Source of the DNA: Hyphococcus sp.
Lineage (GTDB): Bacteria > Pseudomonadota > Alphaproteobacteria > Caulobacterales > Parvularculaceae
Length of the DNA: 64,000 nt
Assembly (NCBI GenBank): GCA_021776335.1
Contig: JAJFGB010000011.1
Span: 434,001-498,000, forward strand
Direction of reading: 5' to 3'
Shown: one piece after another, positions 38,178 to 46,790 of the stretch
Layout: each line of letters begins with the position of its first letter
Position numbering within the stretch: position 1 is the first letter of the stretch
Translations under genes and position numbers: made by a program
Notes under the pieces: generated by a model
Told to the model about the DNA's origin: nothing
Seen by the model: the letters and a program-made list of their open reading frames with translations, nothing else
The model's database searches: none

Positions 38178-39269
38178 TCAGGCTGAAATATCAAAAGCGC
38201 GCAAATGTCCGGTAATCCGCCTGCGCAACGCAGCGTCATCTAATCCATCGACAGCGATGACGGCATAGTTTCGGACCCCAGATGCTTTGGCAATGAAGAG
38301 ATTTGCTGAATGCCACCAGTCGCGCCGGGTGAGCTCGATGACGTTTTTTGTGCGCCAGTGCATGACGCCGAACAGCGCCGAGCCTTGATCAGCAATAACG
38401 GTTTCTGTTTGCGCTGCAATGTCGTTGAATTTGTCCGGAGACGCCTCGCGTGCGTCAAAAACAACTCCGCCAACGGATTTGATGATCTTGGCAACGGCCT
38501 CAGTCGGATACTCTCTCTGTACGGATTCAGATATGGCGCTGAAACGCCCGAGATAAATTGTGGATCCTTCTTGTGGTTGCGGCGGCGTGATGCTGAATGC
38601 CTTACGATAGGCAGTGACTTCGCGATGGCTCCAGTAATAGCTTGGCAAGCGCTTGCGCAACACTGTTGCTGTGGCGATCCGTATCGGCTCTGTCGCTGCG
38701 ACGTAAGAAAGGCCCAGCGCTTTCAAGTCACGCTTCACGTATGATTTTTCGGCCAGAAATGCAGGCAGGATCAGCGGTTCGACAATATTTTCTGAAGTGG
38801 CGAGTGCACAGATGAAATCTCCGACCCAGTCGCCATATGTATAGGGCGTTTCGGCTTCAATGATGGTGCCGCGCGGCCGTTCAACAGCTGCGTGGCGCGG
38901 GGTTTTCAGGATGTCGGGAATTGACGGCGCGCGCACCGAGCAGCGCTCGACGATCTTTCCGTCGACGACGCCCATGCCTGTGGGCGTATAAGTCAGGTTT
39001 TGGAAAACCTCGCGCTCCGGACGCGCCGCCGCGTAAACCAGCCGCCGCTGTGCTGGTTTGTCGCCAGTTGGCATCAGCGTTTCGGTTTGCACGGTATCGA
39101 TTTCGGCTGTAGTTCGCGGCGTCCACCGCCCTGTATGCGCCAGCGCGCGCCGCAGTGGCCCAGCCACAATATTTTTGGCGCGCACCAAAGGGTGGGTCCA
39201 GTCTGGATTGCCGAGGATTTTCATAAGGTCAAGCGTTACAGTGCTTGAGCCTTTCGGGGCAAGCGGCAT
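38178..39269 (-). CDS. Glycosyltransferase 61 (DUF563)-like protein
   Basis: Minus-strand gene of about 363 residues from ATG 39269; an in-frame GTG at 39383 would add 38 residues that lie towards the ybgC promoter and are not clearly conserved. The C-terminal half matches the GT61/DUF563 style: T-I-Y-L-G-R-F, a following V-F-D-A-R-E-A-S-P, then VIADQGSALFGVMHWRTKNV, where the invariant G-S-A-L and the following aromatic stretch are typical. GT61 enzymes transfer xylose, GlcNAc or related sugars to glycans; substrate unknown here. No polysaccharide genes adjoin it. Confidence in the family is moderate. Confidence 0.7.
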   Translation of the reverse strand: MPLAPKGSSTVTLDLMKILGNPDWTHPLVRAKNIVAGPLRRALAHTGRWTPRTTAEIDTVQTETLMPTGDKPAQRRLVYAAARPEREVFQNLTYTPTGMGVVDGKIVERCSVRAPSIPDILKTPRHAAVERPRGTIIEAETPYTYGDWVGDFICALATSENIVEPLILPAFLAEKSYVKRDLKALGLSYVAATEPIRIATATVLRKRLPSYYWSHREVTAYRKAFSITPPQPQEGSTIYLGRFSAISESVQREYPTEAVAKIIKSVGGVVFDAREASPDKFNDIAAQTETVIADQGSALFGVMHWRTKNVIELTRRDWWHSANLFIAKASGVRNYAVIAVDGLDDAALRRRITGHLRAFDISA

Positions 39270-39401
39270 AAAATCATGGGCGTGCGTTTGATCTCGTGTT
39301 AGCAGCACAACAACGCATATTGCCCGCCCGGGTGATTGCACCTGCGATCTGGCGAAATTGATCGCGTTTGCGATCGGGGACACACAGGATCACGTCACCT
39401 C

Positions 39402-39815
39402 ATGGTCGATCAAAATATTTTCAAGCTTCCCATCCGCATCTATTACGAGGACACGGATTTTTCCGGCATTGTCTATCATGCGGCCTATTTGAAGTTTTTT
39501 GAGCGCGGCCGGACGGAAAGTTTGCGAAGCTACGGCGTCACGCATACGGAACTTTTGGGGCGTGATGAGCCGCTTGCGTTTACAATTCGCAAGATGATGA
39601 CCGAGTGGATTTCACCGTCGCGTATCGACGATATTCTTGAGGTCCGCACCTGCTTTGCAGCTGTTAAAGGCGCCCGGATGATGGTCAATCAGGAAATCTG
39701 GCGGGAAAATACCATTATCGCGCGCGCGGAGGTTGAGGCGGTTTGCATGTCTCTGGCGGGCCGTCCACGCCGTCTACCCGCTGATATCACAGCGAAATTT
39801 TTGCCTGGCGAATGA
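39402..39815 (+). CDS. ybgC: Tol-Pal-associated acyl-CoA thioesterase YbgC
   Basis: Hot-dog-fold thioesterase of 137 residues linked to the Tol-Pal operon. The catalytic motif YYEDTDFSGIVYHAAYLKFF carries the YbgC-type Asp and the V-Y-H-A-x-Y-L block, followed by E-R-G-R-T-E-S-L-R-S. ATG 39402 (MVDQNIFKLP) is the natural start; the open frame upstream to 39336 is not conserved. In proteobacteria YbgC acts on short-chain acyl-CoA or phospholipid-synthesis intermediates. It is separated from tolQ by 237 bp, so tolQRAB may also have a separate promoter. Confidence 0.93.
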   Translation: MVDQNIFKLPIRIYYEDTDFSGIVYHAAYLKFFERGRTESLRSYGVTHTELLGRDEPLAFTIRKMMTEWISPSRIDDILEVRTCFAAVKGARMMVNQEIWRENTIIARAEVEAVCMSLAGRPRRLPADITAKFLPGE

Positions 39816-39983
39816 CGCCAAATCTTCATGCAAGGGCATTAAACTTTGGCAATCGCCGTCTTCACGGCTGCTCAGCGCCCATGAATTGCCCAATTTCCGA
39901 GCGATCAGGGATTAAACACGGAGCCCATCAATGTTAACGATGTGGCAGCCCGGCGCGGGGCATATGCGCGTAGAGGATCGTTT

Positions 39984-40031
39984 GCGCCGAATTTCGGCGC
40001 TTTAAATTTCGTTCAGTCCCGCTAAAGCGGG
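39984..40031 (+). promoter_or_regulatory. Two small hairpins in the leader of tolQ
   Basis: A perfect hairpin GCGCCGA-ATT-TCGGCGC (39984-40000) followed by TTTAAATTT, and a second, CCCGCT-AA-AGCGGG (40018-40031), lie 22-69 bp before the tolQ start within a 237-bp gap. The first, with its short T-rich tail, could terminate or attenuate transcription from ybgC. The second could shape the tolQ leader. Function is inferred from structure only. Confidence 0.35.
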
Positions 40032-40052
40032 CCCTATCAGGGGATAATAAAA

Positions 40053-40763
40053 ATGGAAACAGAAGTCGCAGCAGCCGCGCTTGGGGGCGATTTCAGCCTT
40101 TGGAGATTGTTTCTGAGCGCCGACTGGGTGGTCAAAACGGTGATGGGCATTCTGGTCCTCGCCTCAATCTGGTCCTGGGCGGTGATCATCGACAAATCAC
40201 TGACCTTTGGACGATTGAAGCGCCAGTCCGCCCGGTTCGAAGACATGTTCTGGTCAGGAAAGCCGCTTGACGATCTTTATCGTAAAATGGGCGACAAGCG
40301 CGATCACCCCATGGCGCGCGTCTTCGCTGCAGCGATGGAAGAATGGGCGCGCTCCAAGGAAGCCACCCGTTCTTCGGCGCTGGTTGCGGGCGCCAAAGAG
40401 CGCATCGACAAGATTCTCAATGTTTCTGTCTCACGGGAATTAGAAAAAGCTGAAAGCAATCTCGGATTTTTGGCGACTGTCGGATCGGCAGCGCCGTTTG
40501 TTGGTCTTCTTGGAACGGTGTGGGGCATCATGAATGCGTTCCAGGCGATTGCTGTCACGAAAGACACAAATCTAGCTGTGGTCGCGCCTGGTATCGCTGA
40601 AGCGCTCTTTGCGACAGCGCTTGGTCTTCTCGCGGCTATTCCTGCGGTGGTTGGCTATAATCGTTATTCCGCGGCGCTTAATTCTTACGCGGTTCGGCTG
40701 CATGGTTTTGCGGATGAGTTTTCCGCGATCCTGTCGCGCCAGCTTGATGAGAGGTCGCGCTAA
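40053..40763 (+). CDS. tolQ: Tol-Pal system proton channel subunit TolQ
   Basis: Inner-membrane component of the Tol-Pal machine, 236 residues with three TM helices. With TolR it forms the proton-driven motor that energises TolA during outer-membrane constriction at division. The first TM (about 25-45) precedes a cytoplasmic loop. The conserved TM2/TM3 region reads LGFLATVGSAAPFVGLLGTV and GIAEALFATALGLLAAIPAV, with the channel Thr/Ser residues expected of the ExbB/MotA family. tolR starts on the last base of the stop codon (TAATG). Confidence 0.96.
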   Translation: METEVAAAALGGDFSLWRLFLSADWVVKTVMGILVLASIWSWAVIIDKSLTFGRLKRQSARFEDMFWSGKPLDDLYRKMGDKRDHPMARVFAAAMEEWARSKEATRSSALVAGAKERIDKILNVSVSRELEKAESNLGFLATVGSAAPFVGLLGTVWGIMNAFQAIAVTKDTNLAVVAPGIAEALFATALGLLAAIPAVVGYNRYSAALNSYAVRLHGFADEFSAILSRQLDERSR

Positions 40764-41197
40764 TGGGCGCTCAGCTTAACTCTGCGGGTGGCCGCCATCG
40801 GCCGGGCCGCACGCAGCCTATGGCTGAAATCAATGTGACGCCCCTTGTCGACGTCATGCTGGTGCTCCTGATTGTGTTCATGGTCGCAGCCCCGCTGCTG
40901 ACCGTTGGTGTTGCTGTTGATCTGCCGGAAACGGCCGCCAATCCTATTCAGGATACCGGTGAGCCGTTGACTGTGACCGTTTCAGAAGACGGAACGATTT
41001 ATGTTCAGGAAACGCCGGTCGAATTTGAAAACCTCGTAGCCCATCTCGAAGCGATTGCGACTGCTGGTTATGATCAGCGGATCTTTATTCGCGGCGATCA
41101 AAACCGTGCATATGGCGATGTTGTGCGCGTGATGGGCCGTATTAATGCGGCGGGCTTTCGTCGGATCGGGCTCGTTACCGACCCGGAATTGCAGTGA
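40763..41197 (+). CDS. tolR: Tol-Pal system protein TolR
   Basis: Single-TM partner of TolQ, 144 residues. The TM helix contains the essential aspartate in INVTPLVDVMLVLLIVFMVA, the ExbD/TolR signature. A periplasmic domain follows (VEFENLVAHLEAIA and R-G-D-Q-N-R-A-Y-G-D-V-V-R-V-M). The start overlaps the tolQ stop by one base. The length is normal. It precedes tolA by 38 bp. Confidence 0.96.
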   Translation: MGAQLNSAGGRHRPGRTQPMAEINVTPLVDVMLVLLIVFMVAAPLLTVGVAVDLPETAANPIQDTGEPLTVTVSEDGTIYVQETPVEFENLVAHLEAIATAGYDQRIFIRGDQNRAYGDVVRVMGRINAAGFRRIGLVTDPELQ

Positions 41198-41235
41198 CGT
41201 ACACGGACTATTTGTAGAGAAGGGCCGCCGGTTTC

Positions 41236-42072
41236 ATGCGTTTTGGCGTCTTTGTATCGATCTTGCTACACGTCACTATCGTCGGTGGGGTGTATCTCGA
41301 CGTGCTGCCCCCCGGGTGGCGGCCTGATGTGATATCGGAACCCTATATTCCGCTGGAACTGATCCGCGAAGCTGAGCTTGATTTGACCACGAGCGTGCCG
41401 GCAGCGGCGCCTGAGGTGGAGCCTGAGATTGAAGAGCCGGAACCCGATTTGCCGGAGCCGGAAATTGAAGAACTGCCGGCGCTAGTCGAGGAAGTCGTGT
41501 CGGAGCAAGCGCCGGAGCCGGAACCCGTTGCTGAAGAGGTAATCGAAAAAATTGAGCCGGAGATAAAACCAACACCCAAGCCGGCGCCGCCAAAACCAAG
41601 AAATGACGAGCTTGATTTCGACGCGCTGTCGCAATTGATCGACAAAGAGAAAGAAAATGAGCTCACAGCTGCGCCACGTGATGCACCATCGCAAGTGACA
41701 GAAACCGCGGATCAGCCACGCGCCGGTGTCGGCGCCGGCGACAGGTTGACGGCGAGTCTTGATGCAAAAATGAAAGCGGCGATCAGTGCGTGCTGGACAA
41801 CGGGAACAATCATTGGCGCGCCGGAACCGGAAAAACTGGTCGTTGTGCTGGAGTTCGAATTGAATCGTGATGGCACGCTCGCCTCCCAGCCTCGCGTTGC
41901 CAACGCCCTGGAGATCAATCTATCAGGAAACCAGTTCTGGAAGGTCGCCGAGCGAGAAGCTATCAGTGCGGTACTGGAATGCGCGCCGTATGATTTCCTA
42001 CCGCTGGAGCAATTTGAAACCTGGAAAGATATGCGCTTGAATTTCGACCCGAGTCAGATGGTTGGACTATAA
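41236..42072 (+). CDS. tolA: TolA-like energy-transducing protein
   Basis: 278-residue inner-membrane-anchored periplasmic protein coupling TolQR to the outer membrane. It has a single N-terminal TM helix ([20 protein letters not shown], with the S-x5-H style seen in TonB/TolA). A long Glu/Pro-rich linker (about residues 52-125) takes the place of the Ala-rich helix of E. coli TolA. The C-terminal domain (about 175-278) contains [10 protein letters not shown] and A-V-L-E-C-A-P-Y. Position between tolR and tolB supports the call more than sequence alone. It ends at 42072, directly in front of an AAGAG pentanucleotide tract. Confidence 0.88.
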   Translation: MRFGVFVSILLHVTIVGGVYLDVLPPGWRPDVISEPYIPLELIREAELDLTTSVPAAAPEVEPEIEEPEPDLPEPEIEELPALVEEVVSEQAPEPEPVAEEVIEKIEPEIKPTPKPAPPKPRNDELDFDALSQLIDKEKENELTAAPRDAPSQVTETADQPRAGVGAGDRLTASLDAKMKAAISACWTTGTIIGAPEPEKLVVVLEFELNRDGTLASQPRVANALEINLSGNQFWKVAEREAISAVLECAPYDFLPLEQFETWKDMRLNFDPSQMVGL

Positions 42073-42110
42073 GAGAAGAGAAGAGAAGAGAAGAGAAGAG
42101 AAGAGAAGAA
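42071..42110 (+). repeat. AAGAG pentanucleotide tandem repeat at the tolA-tolB junction
   Basis: Seven perfect copies of the 5-bp unit AAGAG (42071-42105) followed by a variant AAGAA (42106-42110). The tract begins within the tolA TAA codon (42070-42072) and ends 26 bp before the tolB ATG (42137). It is a textbook substrate for slipped-strand mispairing. Because it lies upstream of the tolB start, copy number would change leader length or ribosome access, not the protein. Confidence 0.95.
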
Positions 42111-42136
42111 TTTCAGGGGGCCTGAAAGAGAGTAAA

Positions 42137-43468
42137 ATGATGAACAGAATTTTTGCAATACTCCTGACAATCATTGCGGCGCTTTGCGCTAATGCGGCAT
42201 CGGCGCGTGTCACCATCGACATAACCCAAGGCAATGTCGATCCCATGCCGATTGCAGCGCCTGATTTTTTGGGCGTCGATGATTCAACGACATCGCTTGG
42301 GCGCGATATCACCAGTGTCCTCATGAATGACCTTGAGCGGTCCGGTCTTTTTCAGGTGATTGATCAGCGCGCCTATATCGAAAAGCCTGAAGGGGTGAAT
42401 GTTCGTCCTCGTTTTGCGGATTGGCGCATCATCAATGCTCAAGTGCTGATTGTCGGCGACGTTGTGGAATTGCCGGACGGACGCATGCAGGTTTCGACGC
42501 GCATTTGGGACGTATATTCTGATGAGCAGGTTGGCGCCGTCGCTTTTAAGACCCCTGCGGATAATTGGCGCCGGGCGGCTCATAAGGTTGCTGATTTTGT
42601 ATATAAAACGCTGACGGGCGAGGCCGGCTATTTCGATACGCGGGTGGTTTTTGTCCACGAGACCGGCCCCAAGGAAAAGCGCGTCAAGCGATTGATGATT
42701 ATGGATCAGGACGGCGCCAATCCGGTGCCACTGACTGATGGGCTCAATTATCAGGTTCTGACGCCGCGCTTTTCGCCAACCCAGCAGCAGATTACCTATA
42801 TGGCGCTCTTTGATAACCGTCCCGGTCAGGTCTTTCTCTTCAACATCGAAACCGGCGAACAGGAACAACTCGGTACGTTCCGTGGAATGACCTTTGCGCC
42901 GCGCTTTTCACCCGATGGTCGTCAGGTGATCATGTCGATGGAGCGCAATGGCAATTCCGATGTTTTCAAGATGGATCTGGCGACGCGGCGTTTGACGCGG
43001 CTCACTGATCACCCGGCGATTGACGTATCGCCAACCATGTCGCCAGATGGGCGGCGCTTTGCCTTCGCGTCCGATCGCGGCGGCTCGCAGCAGATCTATA
43101 CAATGACCGCGGACGGATCCGACCAGCGGCGTATTACGTTCGGCGAGGGCCGTTATCAGACACCAGTCTGGAGCCCGCGCGGCGACCTCATCGCCTTTAC
43201 CCGGCAATATAAGGGCCGGTTTTATATTGGCGTCATCCGGCCTGATGGCACTGGCGAGCGATTATTAACGGAAAGCTATCTCGACGAGGGACCGACCTGG
43301 TCGCCCAATGGCCGGGTTTTGATGTATTATCGCCAAACGCCGACCCGCCGGGACGGCACCGGCGGCAATTCGGCGCTTTGGTCAGTGGATTTGACAGGTC
43401 GCAATCAGCGTCGCGTGAGGACGCCAGCGGACGCGTCAGACCCGGCCTGGTCGCCATTGCTCCCGTAA
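42137..43468 (+). CDS. tolB: Tol-Pal system periplasmic protein TolB
   Basis: 443-residue periplasmic beta-propeller protein that cycles between TolA and Pal. ATG 42137 (or 42140) begins a signal peptide ([20 protein letters not shown], cleavage after A-S-A). The N-terminal domain precedes the six-bladed propeller, whose blades repeat F-S-P-D-G-R style motifs ([28 protein letters not shown]). The frame stays open upstream through the AAGAG tract to a TTG at 42062, but that extension (K-R-R-E-E repeats) is not a TolB feature. Confidence 0.96.
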   Translation: MMNRIFAILLTIIAALCANAASARVTIDITQGNVDPMPIAAPDFLGVDDSTTSLGRDITSVLMNDLERSGLFQVIDQRAYIEKPEGVNVRPRFADWRIINAQVLIVGDVVELPDGRMQVSTRIWDVYSDEQVGAVAFKTPADNWRRAAHKVADFVYKTLTGEAGYFDTRVVFVHETGPKEKRVKRLMIMDQDGANPVPLTDGLNYQVLTPRFSPTQQQITYMALFDNRPGQVFLFNIETGEQEQLGTFRGMTFAPRFSPDGRQVIMSMERNGNSDVFKMDLATRRLTRLTDHPAIDVSPTMSPDGRRFAFASDRGGSQQIYTMTADGSDQRRITFGEGRYQTPVWSPRGDLIAFTRQYKGRFYIGVIRPDGTGERLLTESYLDEGPTWSPNGRVLMYYRQTPTRRDGTGGNSALWSVDLTGRNQRRVRTPADASDPAWSPLLP

Positions 43469-43480
43469 TTGGGGAAAAAC

Positions 43481-43579
43481 TTGCCAATTCGTAACCGAAA
43501 AATCATTCCCAACCCGGAACAGCCGTTCTTGATTGGGCTTGCGGCTGGGGTTACGGTTGGCGCGTTGGTTAAATTTTAG
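43481..43579 (+). CDS. Possible 32-aa small membrane peptide between tolB and pal
   Basis: Short frame from TTG 43481 to TAG 43577-43579, preceded by GGGGAA at 6-11 bp. The translation has a basic N-terminus (P-I-R-N-R-K) and one hydrophobic segment, FLIGLAAGVTVGALVKF, ending the peptide. Hydrophobic pattern and ribosome-binding site make it plausible; the TTG start, tiny size and lack of a known family keep confidence low. It would sit in the tol-pal operon leader of pal. Confidence 0.3.
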   Translation: MPIRNRKIIPNPEQPFLIGLAAGVTVGALVKF

Positions 43580-43760
43580 CGTTTGACTGACATTAAATTG
43601 AAAGGCGGGGATTTTAACATTCCGCTGCTATCAAAGCGCGCCTCACGGCCTGAACAGGGTTGCGTGCCTAAAACATAGAGGGGCTTTTCGCGGGGGCGCG
43701 ATCGCATGGCCCAGACAGAATCGCCCAATCATTGGGGAAAGTGGAGCAATAGAGACGATC

Positions 43761-44267
43761 ATGACAAATTTCATTAAAATCGCAGGGGTATTTGTGTCGC
43801 TAGTGCTGCTTTCCGCATGCACGACCGGTGGCAACGTTGGTGTTGATCCGAATGCTGGTATCGATACGACCCAGACCGCTGGCCCTGTAGGGGCGATCCC
43901 GGGCAGCCAACAAGATCTTGAAGAAAACGCCGGGCATCGCGTTTTCTTTGCCTATAACCAATATACGCTGACGCCACAGGCCCAGTCGACGCTTGCCCGT
44001 CAGGCGGCATGGCTTCAGGAATATCCCGAGGCGCGCATTCTGCTGTCCGGCAATTGCGACGAACGTGGTACGCGCGAATATAATCTGGCGCTGGGCGCCC
44101 GTCGCGCTGAAGCGGCCCGCTCTTATCTGGCGAGTCTCGGCGTTGATCGCGCCCGGATTACGACCGTTTCTTATGGCAAAGAGCGTCCAATTGATCCGCG
44201 ATCAACCGAGGAAGCATGGTCATTGAACCGTAATTCCACGACGACGATTAAATCGGTGGGGTCTTAA
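43761..44267 (+). CDS. pal: Peptidoglycan-associated lipoprotein Pal
   Basis: Outer-membrane lipoprotein of 168 residues. The lipoprotein signal ends in L-L-S-A-C, and the mature part has a short Gly-rich linker. The OmpA-like domain carries VFFAYNQYTLTPQAQSTLAR and NCDERGTREYNLALGARRAE, with the C-terminal R-N-S-T-T-T. It binds peptidoglycan and is retrieved by TolB. The gap to tolB is 292 bp, so it may have its own promoter. A strong terminator follows. Confidence 0.96.
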   Translation: MTNFIKIAGVFVSLVLLSACTTGGNVGVDPNAGIDTTQTAGPVGAIPGSQQDLEENAGHRVFFAYNQYTLTPQAQSTLARQAAWLQEYPEARILLSGNCDERGTREYNLALGARRAEAARSYLASLGVDRARITTVSYGKERPIDPRSTEEAWSLNRNSTTTIKSVGS

Positions 44268-44299
44268 TAGACCCGCGCTTGATGTCGCCAATGATTGAG

Positions 44300-44338
44300 A
44301 AAGAGCGCGCCCTTGGTATCCAGGCGGCGCGCTCTTTT
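44300..44338 (+). terminator. Intrinsic terminator after pal
   Basis: 12-bp perfect stem (44300-44311 and 44326-44337, AAAGAGCGCGCC and complement) with a 14-base loop, ending in TTTT. It lies 33 bp after the pal stop codon and separates pal from cpoB. Confidence 0.88.
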
Positions 44339-44519
44339 CATATTGCGGGCTTGGCAGCCTGAATATCATTGGACGCGGTATGACGAGTTCGCCTTAGTTT
44401 TGTCGCGGTCTGGGCGTAAAACCACAGGCGGCGCTATCGGCGAAAAAAAGAGAAAAAGAAGAGAAAGTGAAGCGGGCGGAAAAATTGACACCGTCCGGCA
44501 GTCTGAAGGAATTTGAGCG

Positions 44520-45338
44520 ATGAACATCTATAAAAGCCTTGCCGTCATTTTGAGCGCAGCGTTTTTGATCGCCGCCCCTGCCATGGCGAGCACCAAGGAT
44601 GATGTTCGTGACCTGCAGGAGCGTTTGGCTATTGCCGAAAAGAGCCTTGCTGGCCAAAGCGCCGCTATGGTGCGCGTCAATGAGCTCGAACGCGAAATTC
44701 AGACATTAACTGGCCAGGTCGAAGAATTGACCTATCGTCTTGAGCTTTCAAATCAGCGCCTCAATGCGGTTAGTGCGGCGCTCTCGGGCGAAGCCGGGGT
44801 TTCTGCCAGCGGACCGACGACATATGGTGGCGCAGTGGCGGCGCGCGGGCCGGTTGATTTAACAGCAGGCGATCCGATTGCGGATCAAACTGATCAAGGC
44901 TTCACACGCGATACAGCTGTCGGTATCGGCGGCGGCGATGTCACGCTGCCGCTCGACCCTGATGCGGCGTTTATCTATGCCTCAGGCTTCCTGTTACAGG
45001 GCGATTATCAACGCGCGAAAGCGGCGTTTGAGCTTTATGTACAAGCCTTTCCGAACCACAGCCGGACACCGGATGCGCAATTCCGTCTGGGCGAAATTCA
45101 CCTCGCACTCGGCGAGAACGCCGCAGCGGCAGATGTGTTTATCAGCCATATTCGAAACTATCCCAATGATCCGAGAGCCGCGGAAGCCTATCTCAAGTTA
45201 GGCACTGCATTTTCGAGGCTGGAAAAGCCGACCGAAGCCTGCACGGTTTTCAAAACCATGAAGACGAAATTTCCAAATGCACCGGCGCCTGTCACCCAGC
45301 GCGCCGATCTGGAAATGACGCGCATCAACTGCCAGTAG
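44520..45338 (+). CDS. cpoB: Cell division coordinator CpoB (YbgF)
   Basis: 272-residue periplasmic protein coordinating peptidoglycan synthesis with outer-membrane constriction via TolA. The signal peptide (MNIYKSLAVILSAAFLIAAP) ends at A-M-A. A coiled-coil trimerisation region (about 25-85) follows, then a low-complexity linker and a TPR domain with repeated A-F-x-Y-A-S-G-F-L-L and Y-P-N-D-P-R-A-A-E-A-Y-L-K-L-G. The order pal-cpoB-tilS-ftsH is typical. An all-purine run (44442-44467) lies 52-78 bp before the start. Confidence 0.93.
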   Translation: MNIYKSLAVILSAAFLIAAPAMASTKDDVRDLQERLAIAEKSLAGQSAAMVRVNELEREIQTLTGQVEELTYRLELSNQRLNAVSAALSGEAGVSASGPTTYGGAVAARGPVDLTAGDPIADQTDQGFTRDTAVGIGGGDVTLPLDPDAAFIYASGFLLQGDYQRAKAAFELYVQAFPNHSRTPDAQFRLGEIHLALGENAAAADVFISHIRNYPNDPRAAEAYLKLGTAFSRLEKPTEACTVFKTMKTKFPNAPAPVTQRADLEMTRINCQ

Positions 45339-45345
45339 AAAGACC

Positions 45346-46656
45346 TTGCCGACGGGCGAAACTCCCCCTTCGGTGACGTCAGAAGCTTTCGGCGCGCGGC
45401 TGCGTGCGCTGAAGCTCCCCAGCCGTTTTGCGCTCGCCGTGTCGGGCGGGCGCGATTCGATGGCCCTCGCACGTCTTGCTGCTGTCTATGGGCAAGATAC
45501 CGGCGCCGAAATTTTCGCTTACAGCGTTGATCACGGTTTGCGAGCTGAAGCGGCGGCGGAAACCGCCAGGGCGGCGGTCTGGTGCGAAGCCATTGGCCTC
45601 ACCCATCGTACGTTGAAATGGATTGGTGAAAAACCAGCCAGTGGAGTCCAGGCTGCGGCGCGCGCTGCACGCTATCGCTTGCTCGCTGAAGCGGCGGCCA
45701 AAGACCGCTGCGGGGCTCTCTTAACAGCCCATAGCGCGGACGATCAGGCGGAAACGGTTTTTATGCGGCTTGCACGCGGCGCCGGGCTTTACGGGCTTTC
45801 TGCGATGCGCACAGAGACAAGAATTGCTGCAGGATCTGAGGCGCCAGTGCGGCTGCTGCGGCCGCTTTTGGGCTTTACGCGTGCGCAACTCACGGCGACA
45901 GTCGAAAACGCCGGACAAGCGTATATCGATGATCCATCCAATGAAGACCCGGTCTATGAACGCGTGCGTATGCGCGCACTTCTTGCGGCGCTTGAGGAGC
46001 AAAACCTGCTCACGGGTGCTGCGCTAAACCGAACAGCGGATCGGCTCGGCCAGGCAGCGGCGCGGTTGCGCCAACAGGAAGATGATCTCTTTGATGCGTT
46101 GGGCGGGTGTTTTTATTCTTGGGGTGGCGCTTCGATTGACAAGCTAGGGAACAGCAATGCGCTTGGTGGATTGAGCGCGCGCCTTATTCATGCTGTCAGC
46201 GGCGAGCCCCATGCGCCGGACGAGATGTCGGCGCTTTCAGCCCTCCAGGCGGCCAATCGCGACGGCGCTGCGACCCTTGGCGGCACGCTGGTTAAATTCT
46301 GGAAAGCCCGCATGTGGTTTCTCCGTGAGCCTGGCGCCGTGCTTGGCCGCGGCGGGGTCGCGCCGATAAAATCTGTTGCTATTGCCAATGCTCTGTTCTG
46401 GGACGGCCGGTTTATATTGCGCCCGGAAAATGGCGCTACCGGGCTTACCGCCGCCCCGATAGGGTTCGATCGGGGGGCGCTTGGTCCGGCTATCACGATT
46501 TTTTCGGGGCCAGGCGAAGCAATATCGACCTCACCAGGAATTTATCAGGGCGGTGCATTGACCGGTGCGCCAGCGTTCCCATTTATGGCGTCAGGCGGTG
46601 TTCGCGCCGAGCCGCTGGTCAAAGAGCGATTTTCCGGTGGGATTATAAGGTTTTAG
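45346..46656 (+). CDS. tilS: tRNA(Ile)-lysidine synthetase TilS
   Basis: 436-residue N-type ATP pyrophosphatase converting the wobble cytidine of tRNA-Ile(CAU) to lysidine. The PP-loop motif LAVSGGRDSMALARL is at the N-terminus, followed by VDHGLRAEAAAETA and L-T-A-H-S-A-D-D-Q-A-E-T-V-F-M-R-L-A-R-G, all typical. The start is a TTG at 45346, 7 bp after the cpoB stop; no in-frame ATG precedes the PP-loop, though a GTG nine codons on is possible. The C-terminal domain is less conserved. ftsH follows by 134 bp. Confidence 0.93.
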   Translation: MPTGETPPSVTSEAFGARLRALKLPSRFALAVSGGRDSMALARLAAVYGQDTGAEIFAYSVDHGLRAEAAAETARAAVWCEAIGLTHRTLKWIGEKPASGVQAAARAARYRLLAEAAAKDRCGALLTAHSADDQAETVFMRLARGAGLYGLSAMRTETRIAAGSEAPVRLLRPLLGFTRAQLTATVENAGQAYIDDPSNEDPVYERVRMRALLAALEEQNLLTGAALNRTADRLGQAAARLRQQEDDLFDALGGCFYSWGGASIDKLGNSNALGGLSARLIHAVSGEPHAPDEMSALSALQAANRDGAATLGGTLVKFWKARMWFLREPGAVLGRGGVAPIKSVAIANALFWDGRFILRPENGATGLTAAPIGFDRGALGPAITIFSGPGEAISTSPGIYQGGALTGAPAFPFMASGGVRAEPLVKERFSGGIIRF

Positions 46657-46790
46657 AAGAATTGGCGGTAATTGGCGCCGGTCACGTAGCGCTGGGCTTT
46701 TTTAACGCCTATCTAATATGGTTGAAACGCCTGCCGTCCACTGTGGACTGGCGGCAATGTTAGCCCTGCAAGGACGAGGAAGATGACGGC

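Noticed and set aside
46708-46714. CCTATCT, like an alphaproteobacterial RpoH -10 box, before ftsH
   Set aside because: No matching CTTG -35 at 17-18 bp; a 7-bp match alone is weak.
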